64,000 bases of DNA from CAYRSS01 sp964426945 (GTDB lineage Bacteria; Planctomycetota; Phycisphaerae; UBA1845). Both the position numbers and the translations under genes were made by a program. Below are positions 28,404 through 36,838 of the stretch, piece by piece. Location: the NCBI GenBank assembly GCA_964426945.1, contig CAYRSS010000005.1, forward strand, positions 1 to 64,000. The letters run 5' to 3'. Every line of letters starts with the position of its first letter. The first letter of the stretch is position 1. Under the pieces are notes generated by a model that ran no database searches, was not told the DNA's origin, and was given only the letters and a program-made list of their open reading frames with translations.

Positions 28404-29273
28404 ATGCAGCACGCAACCCGGTTACGCGTCGGCTTTCGGTGGCTCGGTCAGGGCTCGTCGCTGGTCCTGATCGCCGCACTGCTACCCGCCTGCGCCGATC
28501 CCGGTCCCGTCGTCAGCCCCGAACAGGCCCACGTGCTTTTCCTCCCAGGCATCGGCGGCTCCAACCTGCTCGTGCGGCGCACCGCGACGCTCATCAACGA
28601 ACAGCTTCCCGGCTATTCAGCGCAAACGTGGGATTGGACCGACATCGACCGCGTCACCCCGCTGGGCGACCTGATGAACGAAGACCTCAACCGCCGCCGC
28701 GCCCGTCGCCTCGCCGACGAGTTGCTGCACTGGCGGCAGGCCCATCCACGCGACCGGCTCTACCTCGCCGCGACCTCCGGGGGCGCGGGGATCATTCTGT
28801 TCGCCTGTCAGCAGCTGCCGCCCGACTTCCGGCTGGAGCGGATCATCTTCATCTCGCCGGCGCTCTCGCGCGACGTGGATCTGACGCCGATTCTCCGCCG
28901 GAGCCGGCTCGGCCTGTTCAACTACTACAGCCATCTTGACGTCGCCGTGCTCGGCGTCGGCACGGGGATCTTCGGCACTACCGACCGCAAGCACGCCCCC
29001 TCCGCCGGACTGGTCGGGTTTGACCTGCCCGCCGACCCGGCGCTTGCGGTCAAAATCGAGCAGCTCGCCTGGGAGCCGGCGTTCACCCGGCTGGGCAACA
29101 TCGGCGGCCACAGCGGCGCTTTCGCGTCTTCATTCCTCGAGAAGCACATTCTGCCGGAATTTCTCCCCTCCGGGGCCGCCGCGGGAGTCCCCGTGAGCGA
29201 CGCCTCAACCGCTGCCGGCGGGTCGCGAGGGCCGACGCCCGCCGGCGATCGGCACGCCGCCGCCGCGCGTTAG
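28404..29273 (+). CDS. Putative lipoprotein with alpha/beta-hydrolase-like features
   Basis: A 289-residue exported protein. The N-terminus ends in a lipobox-like LLPAC at about residues 26-30, predicting lipidation. VLFLPGIGGSN follows, typical of the first strand and oxyanion region of alpha/beta hydrolases. AATSGGAG could be a nucleophile elbow with Ser, and GHSGAF near residue 238 supplies a possible His. The C-terminal 35 residues are low-complexity Ala/Gly/Pro. GGAG eight nt before ATG 28404 supports the start. Substrate unknown. Confidence 0.65.
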   Translation: MQHATRLRVGFRWLGQGSSLVLIAALLPACADPGPVVSPEQAHVLFLPGIGGSNLLVRRTATLINEQLPGYSAQTWDWTDIDRVTPLGDLMNEDLNRRRARRLADELLHWRQAHPRDRLYLAATSGGAGIILFACQQLPPDFRLERIIFISPALSRDVDLTPILRRSRLGLFNYYSHLDVAVLGVGTGIFGTTDRKHAPSAGLVGFDLPADPALAVKIEQLAWEPAFTRLGNIGGHSGAFASSFLEKHILPEFLPSGAAAGVPVSDASTAAGGSRGPTPAGDRHAAAAR

Positions 29274-29460
29274 CTCCGAGAATCCACCCATGCGCGCCCG
29301 GCCACGGGAACCGGCAATCCGCCGCGACGTCGAACACCGATGAGTAGGCCGCGGCGGTGGATCGGCTCGCGCTGATTCCCTAGAATGCGGCCTCAGACGC
29401 CGGGGGCAACGCTTGTCGAGTTCTAATCCTCTGATGCAATCAAGACGGATCGCAGGGAAG

Positions 29461-31080
29461 ATGCGTACGGTCGGCAGAGCCGCCGCAAGGCTCCTCGCCC
29501 TTGCGGCGATCGCGCTGGGGCCGGCCTGCCGCGAGGATGACTCCCCGGCCGCCAAGCCTCCGGAACGCACCCGTCCGCGACCCAACATCTTGTGGGTCGT
29601 CTGGGACACGGTGCGGGCCGACCACATGAGCCTCTACGGCTACGCGAAGCAGACCACGCCGAAACTCGACGCGTGGGCGAAAGGCGCCCGCGTCTACACG
29701 GACTGCCGATCGGCCGCCGGCTATACGACCGCGTCTCATGCCTCGATGTTCACCGGCCTGATGCCCGGCGAACACGGCACGCACAACGACCGCGAGTATC
29801 TCGAGGACTGTCACGAAACGGTGGCAGAGTTGCTCAAGGGCGCGGGCTACCAGACCTACGCCTACTCCGCGAACCCGAACGTCGCCCACCGGACCAACCT
29901 CGCGCAGGGCTTCGAGATCATTGAGCATCCGTGGGATGAAGCCCTGCTCGGCGAAGCCGGCGCCCTCGTGGCGAACAAGCTGCCTGAGGGCGACACCAGC
30001 ACGGAACTCCCGGAGAAATTCGCCACCGGCGCGGTGGGCCGCTCCGACGTCAAGGCCAGCGGCGTGTTGCAAGAGCGGCGACTGGCGAACTGGCTCCAAC
30101 GCCGCGACAAAGCCCGGCCGTGGCTGGCGTTTCTGAACTACATGGAAGCGCACCGGCCCTACATCCCGCCGCGCCGATACCGCGAACAGGTCATGACCCC
30201 CGAGCAGGTCGAGGCCTCCTACCGCGTCGATCGTTCCAAGCTGCCCATCTGGGAGTACACCTTCGGCCTGCGCGACTACGCGCCGGAGGAGCTCGCCGTC
30301 ATCGCCGGCACCTACGACGCGACGCTGCTGGAGCTTGACGACCTCTTCGCCGGCCTGCTCAAGCGCCTGGAGGCCCTGGGCGAACTGGACAACACCGTCA
30401 TCATCGTCACCTCGGACCACGGCGAACTGCTTGGCGAACACCACATGCTCGATCACCAGTACTCGCTGCACGAACCTCTGGTGCAAGTGCCGCTGGTGGT
30501 GCACTATCCGCCCGTGTTCGCGGCGGGCCGCGAGAATGCGCCGGTGATGAGCCTCGACCTGTACGCCACGATCCTCGAATTGGCCTCGGTGAAAGCCCCG
30601 CCGGGCGGCACCTGGTCGATTCCCCTCCAACGCCCGCAGGCCGGCCGCACACGCCTCGCGGAAGATCGCGGCACGTTTCAGTTCGGAATCGACACCGTGA
30701 AGGCCGCACACCCCCACTTCGACGCGACACCCTGGCGGCGGGACCTGGCGAGCTTCGTGAAAGGGCCGACCAAGTTCATCTGGGGCGCCGACGGCCGGCA
30801 CGAGCTCTACGAGCTGTCCAGCGACCCGCGCGAGACGCAGAACCTGGCGACCTCGCAGCAGGATCGCGCGGCCGACATGGCCCGCCAGATGGAAACGGTC
30901 CGGGCGATGCTGCGGCTGCGCTGCGATCCGAGCGGCAAGCTGCCGGAGCACACCGCCGCGGAGCGCCGCGTGCTCGATACCTTCGGCTACATGGGCGACG
31001 CGGGAGCCGACCCCGGCGCAAGCCGAGACTCCGCCGCCGGCGACCGGGAGTCGGACTCACCTGGGGATGACGATGAGTGA
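29461..31080 (+). CDS. Sulfatase-like (alkaline phosphatase superfamily) lipoprotein, first of a pair
   Basis: A 539-residue predicted lipoprotein (signal ending LGPAC). The alkaline-phosphatase-superfamily core shows NILWVVWDTVRADHMSLYGY (metal Asp), the nucleophile region AAGYTTASHASMFTG and the distal metal site TSDHGELLGEHH. The formylglycine motif C/S-x-P-x-R is absent; Thr or Ser occupies the nucleophile position, as in phosphotransferase-type relatives. True sulfatase activity is therefore doubtful. ATG 29461 is chosen because it gives a clean lipoprotein signal; ATG 29434 and TTG 29413 are alternatives. A TAGAAT box lies at 29381-29386. It overlaps the next gene. Confidence 0.8.
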   Translation: MRTVGRAAARLLALAAIALGPACREDDSPAAKPPERTRPRPNILWVVWDTVRADHMSLYGYAKQTTPKLDAWAKGARVYTDCRSAAGYTTASHASMFTGLMPGEHGTHNDREYLEDCHETVAELLKGAGYQTYAYSANPNVAHRTNLAQGFEIIEHPWDEALLGEAGALVANKLPEGDTSTELPEKFATGAVGRSDVKASGVLQERRLANWLQRRDKARPWLAFLNYMEAHRPYIPPRRYREQVMTPEQVEASYRVDRSKLPIWEYTFGLRDYAPEELAVIAGTYDATLLELDDLFAGLLKRLEALGELDNTVIIVTSDHGELLGEHHMLDHQYSLHEPLVQVPLVVHYPPVFAAGRENAPVMSLDLYATILELASVKAPPGGTWSIPLQRPQAGRTRLAEDRGTFQFGIDTVKAAHPHFDATPWRRDLASFVKGPTKFIWGADGRHELYELSSDPRETQNLATSQQDRAADMARQMETVRAMLRLRCDPSGKLPEHTAAERRVLDTFGYMGDAGADPGASRDSAAGDRESDSPGDDDE

Positions 31081-32599
31081 TCCTGCGAACCGATTTCGCC
31101 GGGCAGTTGGGTGGCGGACTCGCGCAGACGTGATGCGATGCAGCCTGCTGTCGGCCTTCGTCGCCGCCCTGGCCCTCATCGCCCCGGGCTGCCGACCCGA
31201 CGCGCCCGACGCCCAGCGCAAGCGCTTCGACAAGCCGCACATCGTGATCATCACGCTCGACACGACGCGGGCGGATCATCTGGGCTGCTATGGCTACTTC
31301 CGGGATACCTCACCCTATCTCGATTCGTTCGCGAAGGAGAGCCTGGTCTTCGACCGCTGCCTCGCCCCGATGGCGACGACGCTGCCCACGCACACGTCGC
31401 TGCTGACGGCCACCTATCCGATCGAGCACGGCGTGCTCGCGAACGTCTACCGCGGCGGGCGGCCCTACGTCCCCTCGCCCGAGCTGGTCTCCTGGGCGGA
31501 ACTCGCCCGCAGGGCCGGTTACGAAACCGGCGGCTTCGTCAGCGCCGCGCCGCTCAAGACTTTCACCGGCATCAACACGGGGTTCGACACTTACGATGAG
31601 CCGGTCCCCTTCCAGCGCCCGGCGGAGGAGACCAACCGCGGCGCGATCGCCTGGCTCGATCAGCGCACGGGCGAGAAGCCCTGCTTTCTGTGGGTCCACT
31701 ACTACGATCCGCATTTCCCGTACGCGCCGATCGGCGAATACGACACCTTCACGACCGACGAGAAACTCGAGAAGTTCATCGCCGATCGCAAGATTCACCC
31801 CGATGCGCCGAATCGCTCGCATCAGCCGGTCGAGGCCCGCCGCGCGCACAACGCGTACGATGGCGAAATCCGCTACATGGACAACCAGTTGCGGCTCCTG
31901 ATGGAGCGCGTCGACCAGGTGCTGGGCCGTGACCGCACACTCGTCATCATCGTCGGCGATCACGGCGAAGGGCTCTGTCAGCACGGCGAAGCCAGCCACG
32001 GCTCCACTTGGGACGAACAACTCCACGTGCCGCTGCTCATCCGCGTCCCCGGCGAGAAGCCCCGGCGCATCCCGACGGTCATGTCCGTCGTCGACGTGGC
32101 GCCGACCGTGCTCGCCTGGGTGAAAGGCGAAGCGTTCGCGCCGCTGATCGGCCAGGCTTCGGGGCGCGATGTGCTGGCACCTGGGGCGGGTTCGCGGCCG
32201 GTCTTCAGCCAGCGCCGCGGCCAAGCGGCAGCGGAGGGCGACAAACCCGCCTTCACCGCCACCACCGAACGCTGGAAATACGTGCACGAGGTCGGCGGTG
32301 AGGACGCGCTCTACGACCTGTCGGTCGATCCGTACGAGCTGACGAACGTGCTGGTGAAGGGGAAGGAACCTGCGCCGGCGCTGCTCGACTTCATCATGCG
32401 GACCATGGCGGAGCAGACGCGCGCCGCCGCACGCTACCAGTCGAAGCGCGAGGGCGCGCCCGCCCGGCTCGATCCCGTCGTGCTTGAACAGCTCCGCACG
32501 CTGGGCTACCTCGGCGAGGACGAGGAGGAGGAGCCCGAATCGCCGCCGCCGCCGCCAGACGCCGCCCCGCCCGGAGCGATTGATCCGGATGGGTGCTGA
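31067..32599 (+). CDS. Sulfatase-like (alkaline phosphatase superfamily) lipoprotein, second of a pair
   Basis: A 510-residue paralog of the preceding protein. A lipobox-like ALIAPGC lies at about residues 36-42. Core motifs are HIVIITLDTTRADHLGCYGY, ATTLPTHTSLLTATYP at the nucleophile region and VGDHGEGLCQHGE for metal binding; again no C/S-x-P-x-R motif. The C-terminus ends in an acidic then polyproline tail. ATG 31067 overlaps the upstream stop by 14 nt (ATG 31073 by 8), so the two are translationally coupled and probably act together at the cell envelope. Substrates could be phospho- or sulfo-groups on lipids or glycans. Confidence 0.8.
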   Translation: MTMSDPANRFRRAVGWRTRADVMRCSLLSAFVAALALIAPGCRPDAPDAQRKRFDKPHIVIITLDTTRADHLGCYGYFRDTSPYLDSFAKESLVFDRCLAPMATTLPTHTSLLTATYPIEHGVLANVYRGGRPYVPSPELVSWAELARRAGYETGGFVSAAPLKTFTGINTGFDTYDEPVPFQRPAEETNRGAIAWLDQRTGEKPCFLWVHYYDPHFPYAPIGEYDTFTTDEKLEKFIADRKIHPDAPNRSHQPVEARRAHNAYDGEIRYMDNQLRLLMERVDQVLGRDRTLVIIVGDHGEGLCQHGEASHGSTWDEQLHVPLLIRVPGEKPRRIPTVMSVVDVAPTVLAWVKGEAFAPLIGQASGRDVLAPGAGSRPVFSQRRGQAAAEGDKPAFTATTERWKYVHEVGGEDALYDLSVDPYELTNVLVKGKEPAPALLDFIMRTMAEQTRAAARYQSKREGAPARLDPVVLEQLRTLGYLGEDEEEEPESPPPPPDAAPPGAIDPDGC

Positions 32600-32614
32600 G
32601 CCGCGGCATCCGCC

Positions 32615-34168
32615 TCATGACGGCGGCGCAAACCCTGGCAGCGCCGTCGTCAACCGCACCATGACGCCGTCCGGCACGGGGCTCGCGCCCGGGCCGCTCA
32701 CCGACACCTTGCGCCCGGGCATCACCAGTTCCGCCCACGCCTCGATCGAGTATCGCCACAGCAACGCCGCGCCGTGGACCGTCGGTCGCGACGGGTCAGG
32801 TTCCACCCACGCCGGTAGCGGCGGAGCGTTGACCGCGCGGCCCGGGCTCGTCGCCTCGATCAGCGGCTGCAGCCGGGCGAGGAAGTCGCGATGCGCGGCG
32901 GAACCGGCGGCGAGCTGGGGATAGTCCCGCACCACCGGCGAGTACCACGCCTGCCACGCGGTCAGCGCCACCAGCAGCGCACAACCCGCCACCCCGACAA
33001 CGCGCGGCGCGCCGACCTGTCGGCGTGCCAACCCGGCCAACGCCGCCCACGCCGCCCCGCCGAGTATCGCATAGCCGAAAGCCGGCGGCAGCAGGTACCA
33101 GACCTCGCGACGACCCGACATAGACACCGCCACGGCGACGCAGACCATCCATGCCAAGCCGACGACCATCGTGCGCCAGGGTCCGGCAGGCGTCAGCAAA
33201 TCCTCATGATCAAGCTCAGTCGCGCTGCTCGATGCCGCCCGGGGTGATGTCACCGCGATGACACCGGCCGCGGCCAGCGCAGCCAGCAGGCCGCCGGCGA
33301 GGCAATTCACGACGGTCGCGCTCATCACCGCCTGCGGCGCGAGCAGGCGCCCGGTGACCCAGACGAGAACACTCCACGATTCGCCCAAGCCGCTGTCGGT
33401 TTCAGGTTCCGTGTGTCCGCCGAGATCGCCCAGCACGGCCACGCGCATCGCGATGGCCGCCCCCAGCGCCAGCGCATGCGGCGCGAGCCGCAGCGCGAAG
33501 CGCCCCAGCCAAGGCTTCCCCGGCGCGCGGGGCAGGTAGAGCATCAGGACCACGGCGACCAGCGCCGGCGCCAGCAGGCCGGTCTCCTTCGAGTTCATCG
33601 CCACAAAGCTGAACAGCGCAGGGAGCAACCGAGGATAGCGCGCGCCTGGTCGACGCGGCGCGAGTTCGGCCCACAAGGCCAGCGCCATGAACAGCGAGAC
33701 GAGCATCTCGGGCCGTCGCGCGGGAACCGGCAGGACCTCGACGACGAAGGGATGCAGCGCCAGGATGAGCATCGCTGCCAGCGCGCCGCCGTACGCCGAC
33801 GTACCTAGCAGCCGGCGCATCAGGGCGCAGATCGCCAGCAGCCCGGCGAAGAAGATCGCCACGCCCGTCAGGTGATAGCCGAAGGGCTTCAGCCCCCAGA
33901 CCGAGTAATCCCAGGCGAACGTCAGGTTCAGCACGGGCCGGTAAAACCGGCCGGCATAACGCCCGTCCATCAACCGCTCGGTGAAGTTACCGGCGAAGTC
34001 GCCGAGGGACTCGACCCGCGAGGAGGCGATGAGCGGGTAGCTGTCGTAGCCCAGGAGGGCCAGGCCACCGAAGCGCCAGAGCAGGACGGCCGCGAAGGCG
34101 AGGGCGATGCCCGGGGCGAGCCACGTCGCCGGGCGGAGCCAGACTCGCGGCGTCATCGCTGGAGGCAT
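32615..34168 (-). CDS. GT-C-type polytopic membrane protein (glycosyltransferase-like)
   Basis: A 517-residue protein with about 11 transmembrane segments. An early acidic luminal loop (LLGYDSYPLIASSRVES) and the FYRPVLNLTFAWDYSVWGLKPFGYH region, cut here as FYRPVLNLTF and WGLKPFGYHLT, match the first loop of GT-C enzymes of the PMT/TMTC type. The equivalent segment recurs in the protein at 54057. Such enzymes transfer sugars from polyprenyl carriers outside the cytoplasm. ATG 34168 with AGGA upstream is chosen; ATG 34156 is possible. It converges on the second sulfatase-like gene. Confidence 0.65.
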   Translation of the reverse strand: MPPAMTPRVWLRPATWLAPGIALAFAAVLLWRFGGLALLGYDSYPLIASSRVESLGDFAGNFTERLMDGRYAGRFYRPVLNLTFAWDYSVWGLKPFGYHLTGVAIFFAGLLAICALMRRLLGTSAYGGALAAMLILALHPFVVEVLPVPARRPEMLVSLFMALALWAELAPRRPGARYPRLLPALFSFVAMNSKETGLLAPALVAVVLMLYLPRAPGKPWLGRFALRLAPHALALGAAIAMRVAVLGDLGGHTEPETDSGLGESWSVLVWVTGRLLAPQAVMSATVVNCLAGGLLAALAAAGVIAVTSPRAASSSATELDHEDLLTPAGPWRTMVVGLAWMVCVAVAVSMSGRREVWYLLPPAFGYAILGGAAWAALAGLARRQVGAPRVVGVAGCALLVALTAWQAWYSPVVRDYPQLAAGSAAHRDFLARLQPLIEATSPGRAVNAPPLPAWVEPDPSRPTVHGAALLWRYSIEAWAELVMPGRKVSVSGPGASPVPDGVMVRLTTALPGFAPPS

Positions 34169-34377
34169 GCTGGATCCTGTCGCGCCATCGGCAAGGCGGC
34201 CGCACCGGCCGCGAGTCCTCGGACGGTCATTCTGGCGGAACGTCGCTTCGCCACAAGTCGCGGCCGTTCGTCCGATAAGCGCATCGCGACGTCCACCTGG
34301 CACCGCCGCGCGGCCGCACCTTTCTCGCGGGCCCGCGGCCGCGTTCCGATTATCCAGTCATCGGAGGACCCCGGTCG

Positions 34378-36747
34378 TTGATCGACAAAGCGCTACGCCT
34401 GATCGGACCGCAGGCGGCCCCGGCCGCTCGCCGGGCCGACCCGACCGCGCCCCGGCCGGCCCTCACCCGCGCCGCGCCCGACCGCGGCGGCTCGCACCGC
34501 GCCCTGCTCTTCCTGTTCGCCGCCACCCTGCTGGGCAGCGCACTGCTGCTGTTCACAGTACAGCCGATGGTGGGCAAACTCACCTTGCCCCTGCTCGGCG
34601 GCACGCCCGCGGTGTGGAACACCTGCATGGTGTTTTTTCAGGCGCTGCTGCTGGCAGGTTACCTGTATGCTCATCTGGCGACGCGGAGCCTCACCACCGG
34701 CCGGCACGCCCTGCTCCACGGCGGGCTGATGCTCCTGCCTCTGCTCGTGCTGCCGATCGGGCACGACGCCGGCAGCACCCCGGCCGCCACCGCCCATCCC
34801 GCGCTATGGCTCCTCGGCCGCCTCACGCTCTGGGTCGGTCTACCCTTTTTCGTGGTCTCCACCACCGCGCCGCTGCTGCAGCGGTGGTTCTCGCGCACGG
34901 ACCATCCGCATGCGCACGACCCGTACTTCCTCTACGCCGCCAGCAACCTCGGCAGTCTCATCGCGCTGCTTGGTTACCCGCTGGTCGTTGAGCCGCTCGC
35001 CGACCTCGCGCTGCAGGGGACGCTCTGGACCGGCGGATACATTGTGCTGATGGCGATGGTCACCGCCTGCGGCGCCTGCGCCTGGCGGATGGGTGTCCCC
35101 GCCGCGGCGACATCCTCGAGGGTCGCTCCCGAGCCCGCCGACGGGGTTGCCTCATGGCGCCAACGCGCCGGCTGGGTCTTCGCCGCATTCGTGCCGTCGA
35201 GCCTCATGCTGGGGGTGACGACCCACATCACGACCGATCTCGCGCCGATGCCGCTGCTGTGGGTCGTGCCGCTGGCGATCTACCTGCTCACCTTCGTCCT
35301 GGTGTTCGCCCGAAAACCGGCGGTCTCGCACGCGATGGCCTGCCGGATCATGCCGCTGGTTATTATCCCTGCCGGGGTATTCGCCGTCGCCGATCCGCCG
35401 ATTCCGGGCAAGCTCCAGTTGCCGATCCACCTCGCGGCGTTCTTCTTCGCGGCGATGGTCTGCCATGGCGAGCTCGCTGCGCGGCGTCCGCGGGCGTCGC
35501 GCCTCACGGAGTTCTACCTGTGGATGTCGGTGGGGGGCGTCCTCGGCGGGCTGATGAACGCGCTCGTTGCCCCGATCCTTTTTGACCGGGAGCGGGCCGT
35601 CTGGAGCGTCGCGGCGCAGTGGCTCGGCCCGATGATGGACCGCGTTGTCTCACCCGTGCTGCTCGACAAGTTCGTCGAATACCCCGCCGCGATGCTCCTG
35701 GCCTGCCTTCTGCTGCCGCGGAAGGCGGCTGGCGGCTGGCGGTCGGTGTCGGGGTTCGTCGTGCCGCTGGCGATCACCGCCGCCACCTGCGCGGCCTTCC
35801 TCTGGAACGACCTGGGCGGCGGACCCCGAATGCTGTTGCCCTACCTGCTTCCCGTGATCCTGTGCCTGCCGCTGGCGCGAAGGCCGGGTCGCATGACCCT
35901 GACGCTCGCCCTCGTGATGCTGGCCTCTTCCGTTCTGGCCACCACGGACAAGGGCGAACTCCGGTACGCTTCTCGCAACTTCTTCGGCGGCAAACGCGTC
36001 TACGCCAATCACGACGGGTTCCACGTCTTCTACCACGGCCAGACGACGCACGGCTTCCAGCACCCAGAGCGGCGGAGTGAACCGCTCGCCTACTACCATC
36101 GATCCGGACCCGCCGCCGACGTGTTCAGTGCGGCCGCACAAGGGCCGCTGCGGGTCGGGCTCATCGGGCTGGGGATCGGCGCGATGGCCGCGTATGCCGA
36201 GCCGGGGGACCGATTCACGTTCTTCGAGATCGACCCGCAGGTTGAGGCCATCGCCGCCGAAAGCGGCCTGTTCACGTTCCTCGCGGATTGCCGGGGCGAC
36301 GCCGACGTGATCCTGGGCGACGGACGTCTGCGGTTGCGCGAGTTCCCGGACGGCGGCTTTGACCTGCTCGTGCTCGACGCGTTCAGTTCCGACGCGATTC
36401 CTGTGCACCTGGTCACCCGGGAGGCGATCGCCGTCTACCTCGAGAAGCTGCGCGACGGCGGCCTGCTTGTGTTCCACGTGTCGAACAATTACCTCGACCT
36501 CGCGCCGCTCGTCGCCCGGCTGGCTGAAGACGCGGGGCTGGTGGCCCGCATTCGGCGCGATCACGACGTGCCGCGCGAAGACCTTGCTGCCGGACGGTCA
36601 CCCTGCGAATACATCGTGCTCGCCCGGCGAGCTGAGGACTTCGGCACCATCGCCAACGACGAGCGATGGACACCGCTCACGCCCACGCCGGCGGCGCCGC
36701 TGTGGACCGACCGATTCTCAAACGTGCTCAGCGTCATCCGCTGGTAG
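34378..36747 (+). CDS. Membrane-fused spermidine-synthase-like protein, paralog 1
   Basis: A 789-residue protein. The N-terminal 550 residues form about 13 transmembrane segments beginning with the family sequence LLFTVQPMVGKLTLPLLGG and containing TPAVWNTCMVFFQALLLAGY. The C-terminal 230 residues are a Rossmann domain resembling spermidine synthases: GLIGLGIGAMAAY near 593, FFEIDP, and LVLDAFSSDAIP near 665. The aminopropyltransferase active-site residues are not fully recognisable, so polyamine synthesis is uncertain. TTG at 34378 follows CGGAGGA nine nt upstream. Paralog 2 lies at 59704-61959. Confidence 0.85.
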   Translation: MIDKALRLIGPQAAPAARRADPTAPRPALTRAAPDRGGSHRALLFLFAATLLGSALLLFTVQPMVGKLTLPLLGGTPAVWNTCMVFFQALLLAGYLYAHLATRSLTTGRHALLHGGLMLLPLLVLPIGHDAGSTPAATAHPALWLLGRLTLWVGLPFFVVSTTAPLLQRWFSRTDHPHAHDPYFLYAASNLGSLIALLGYPLVVEPLADLALQGTLWTGGYIVLMAMVTACGACAWRMGVPAAATSSRVAPEPADGVASWRQRAGWVFAAFVPSSLMLGVTTHITTDLAPMPLLWVVPLAIYLLTFVLVFARKPAVSHAMACRIMPLVIIPAGVFAVADPPIPGKLQLPIHLAAFFFAAMVCHGELAARRPRASRLTEFYLWMSVGGVLGGLMNALVAPILFDRERAVWSVAAQWLGPMMDRVVSPVLLDKFVEYPAAMLLACLLLPRKAAGGWRSVSGFVVPLAITAATCAAFLWNDLGGGPRMLLPYLLPVILCLPLARRPGRMTLTLALVMLASSVLATTDKGELRYASRNFFGGKRVYANHDGFHVFYHGQTTHGFQHPERRSEPLAYYHRSGPAADVFSAAAQGPLRVGLIGLGIGAMAAYAEPGDRFTFFEIDPQVEAIAAESGLFTFLADCRGDADVILGDGRLRLREFPDGGFDLLVLDAFSSDAIPVHLVTREAIAVYLEKLRDGGLLVFHVSNNYLDLAPLVARLAEDAGLVARIRRDHDVPREDLAAGRSPCEYIVLARRAEDFGTIANDERWTPLTPTPAAPLWTDRFSNVLSVIRW

Positions 36748-36838
36748 CGGGCGTGATCCAAGATTGACGATCGCACGCTGAACACTACGATCCGCCTGCT
36801 GCAACGCGCAGCAACTTCCGCCGACGCGAGGACGCCCG

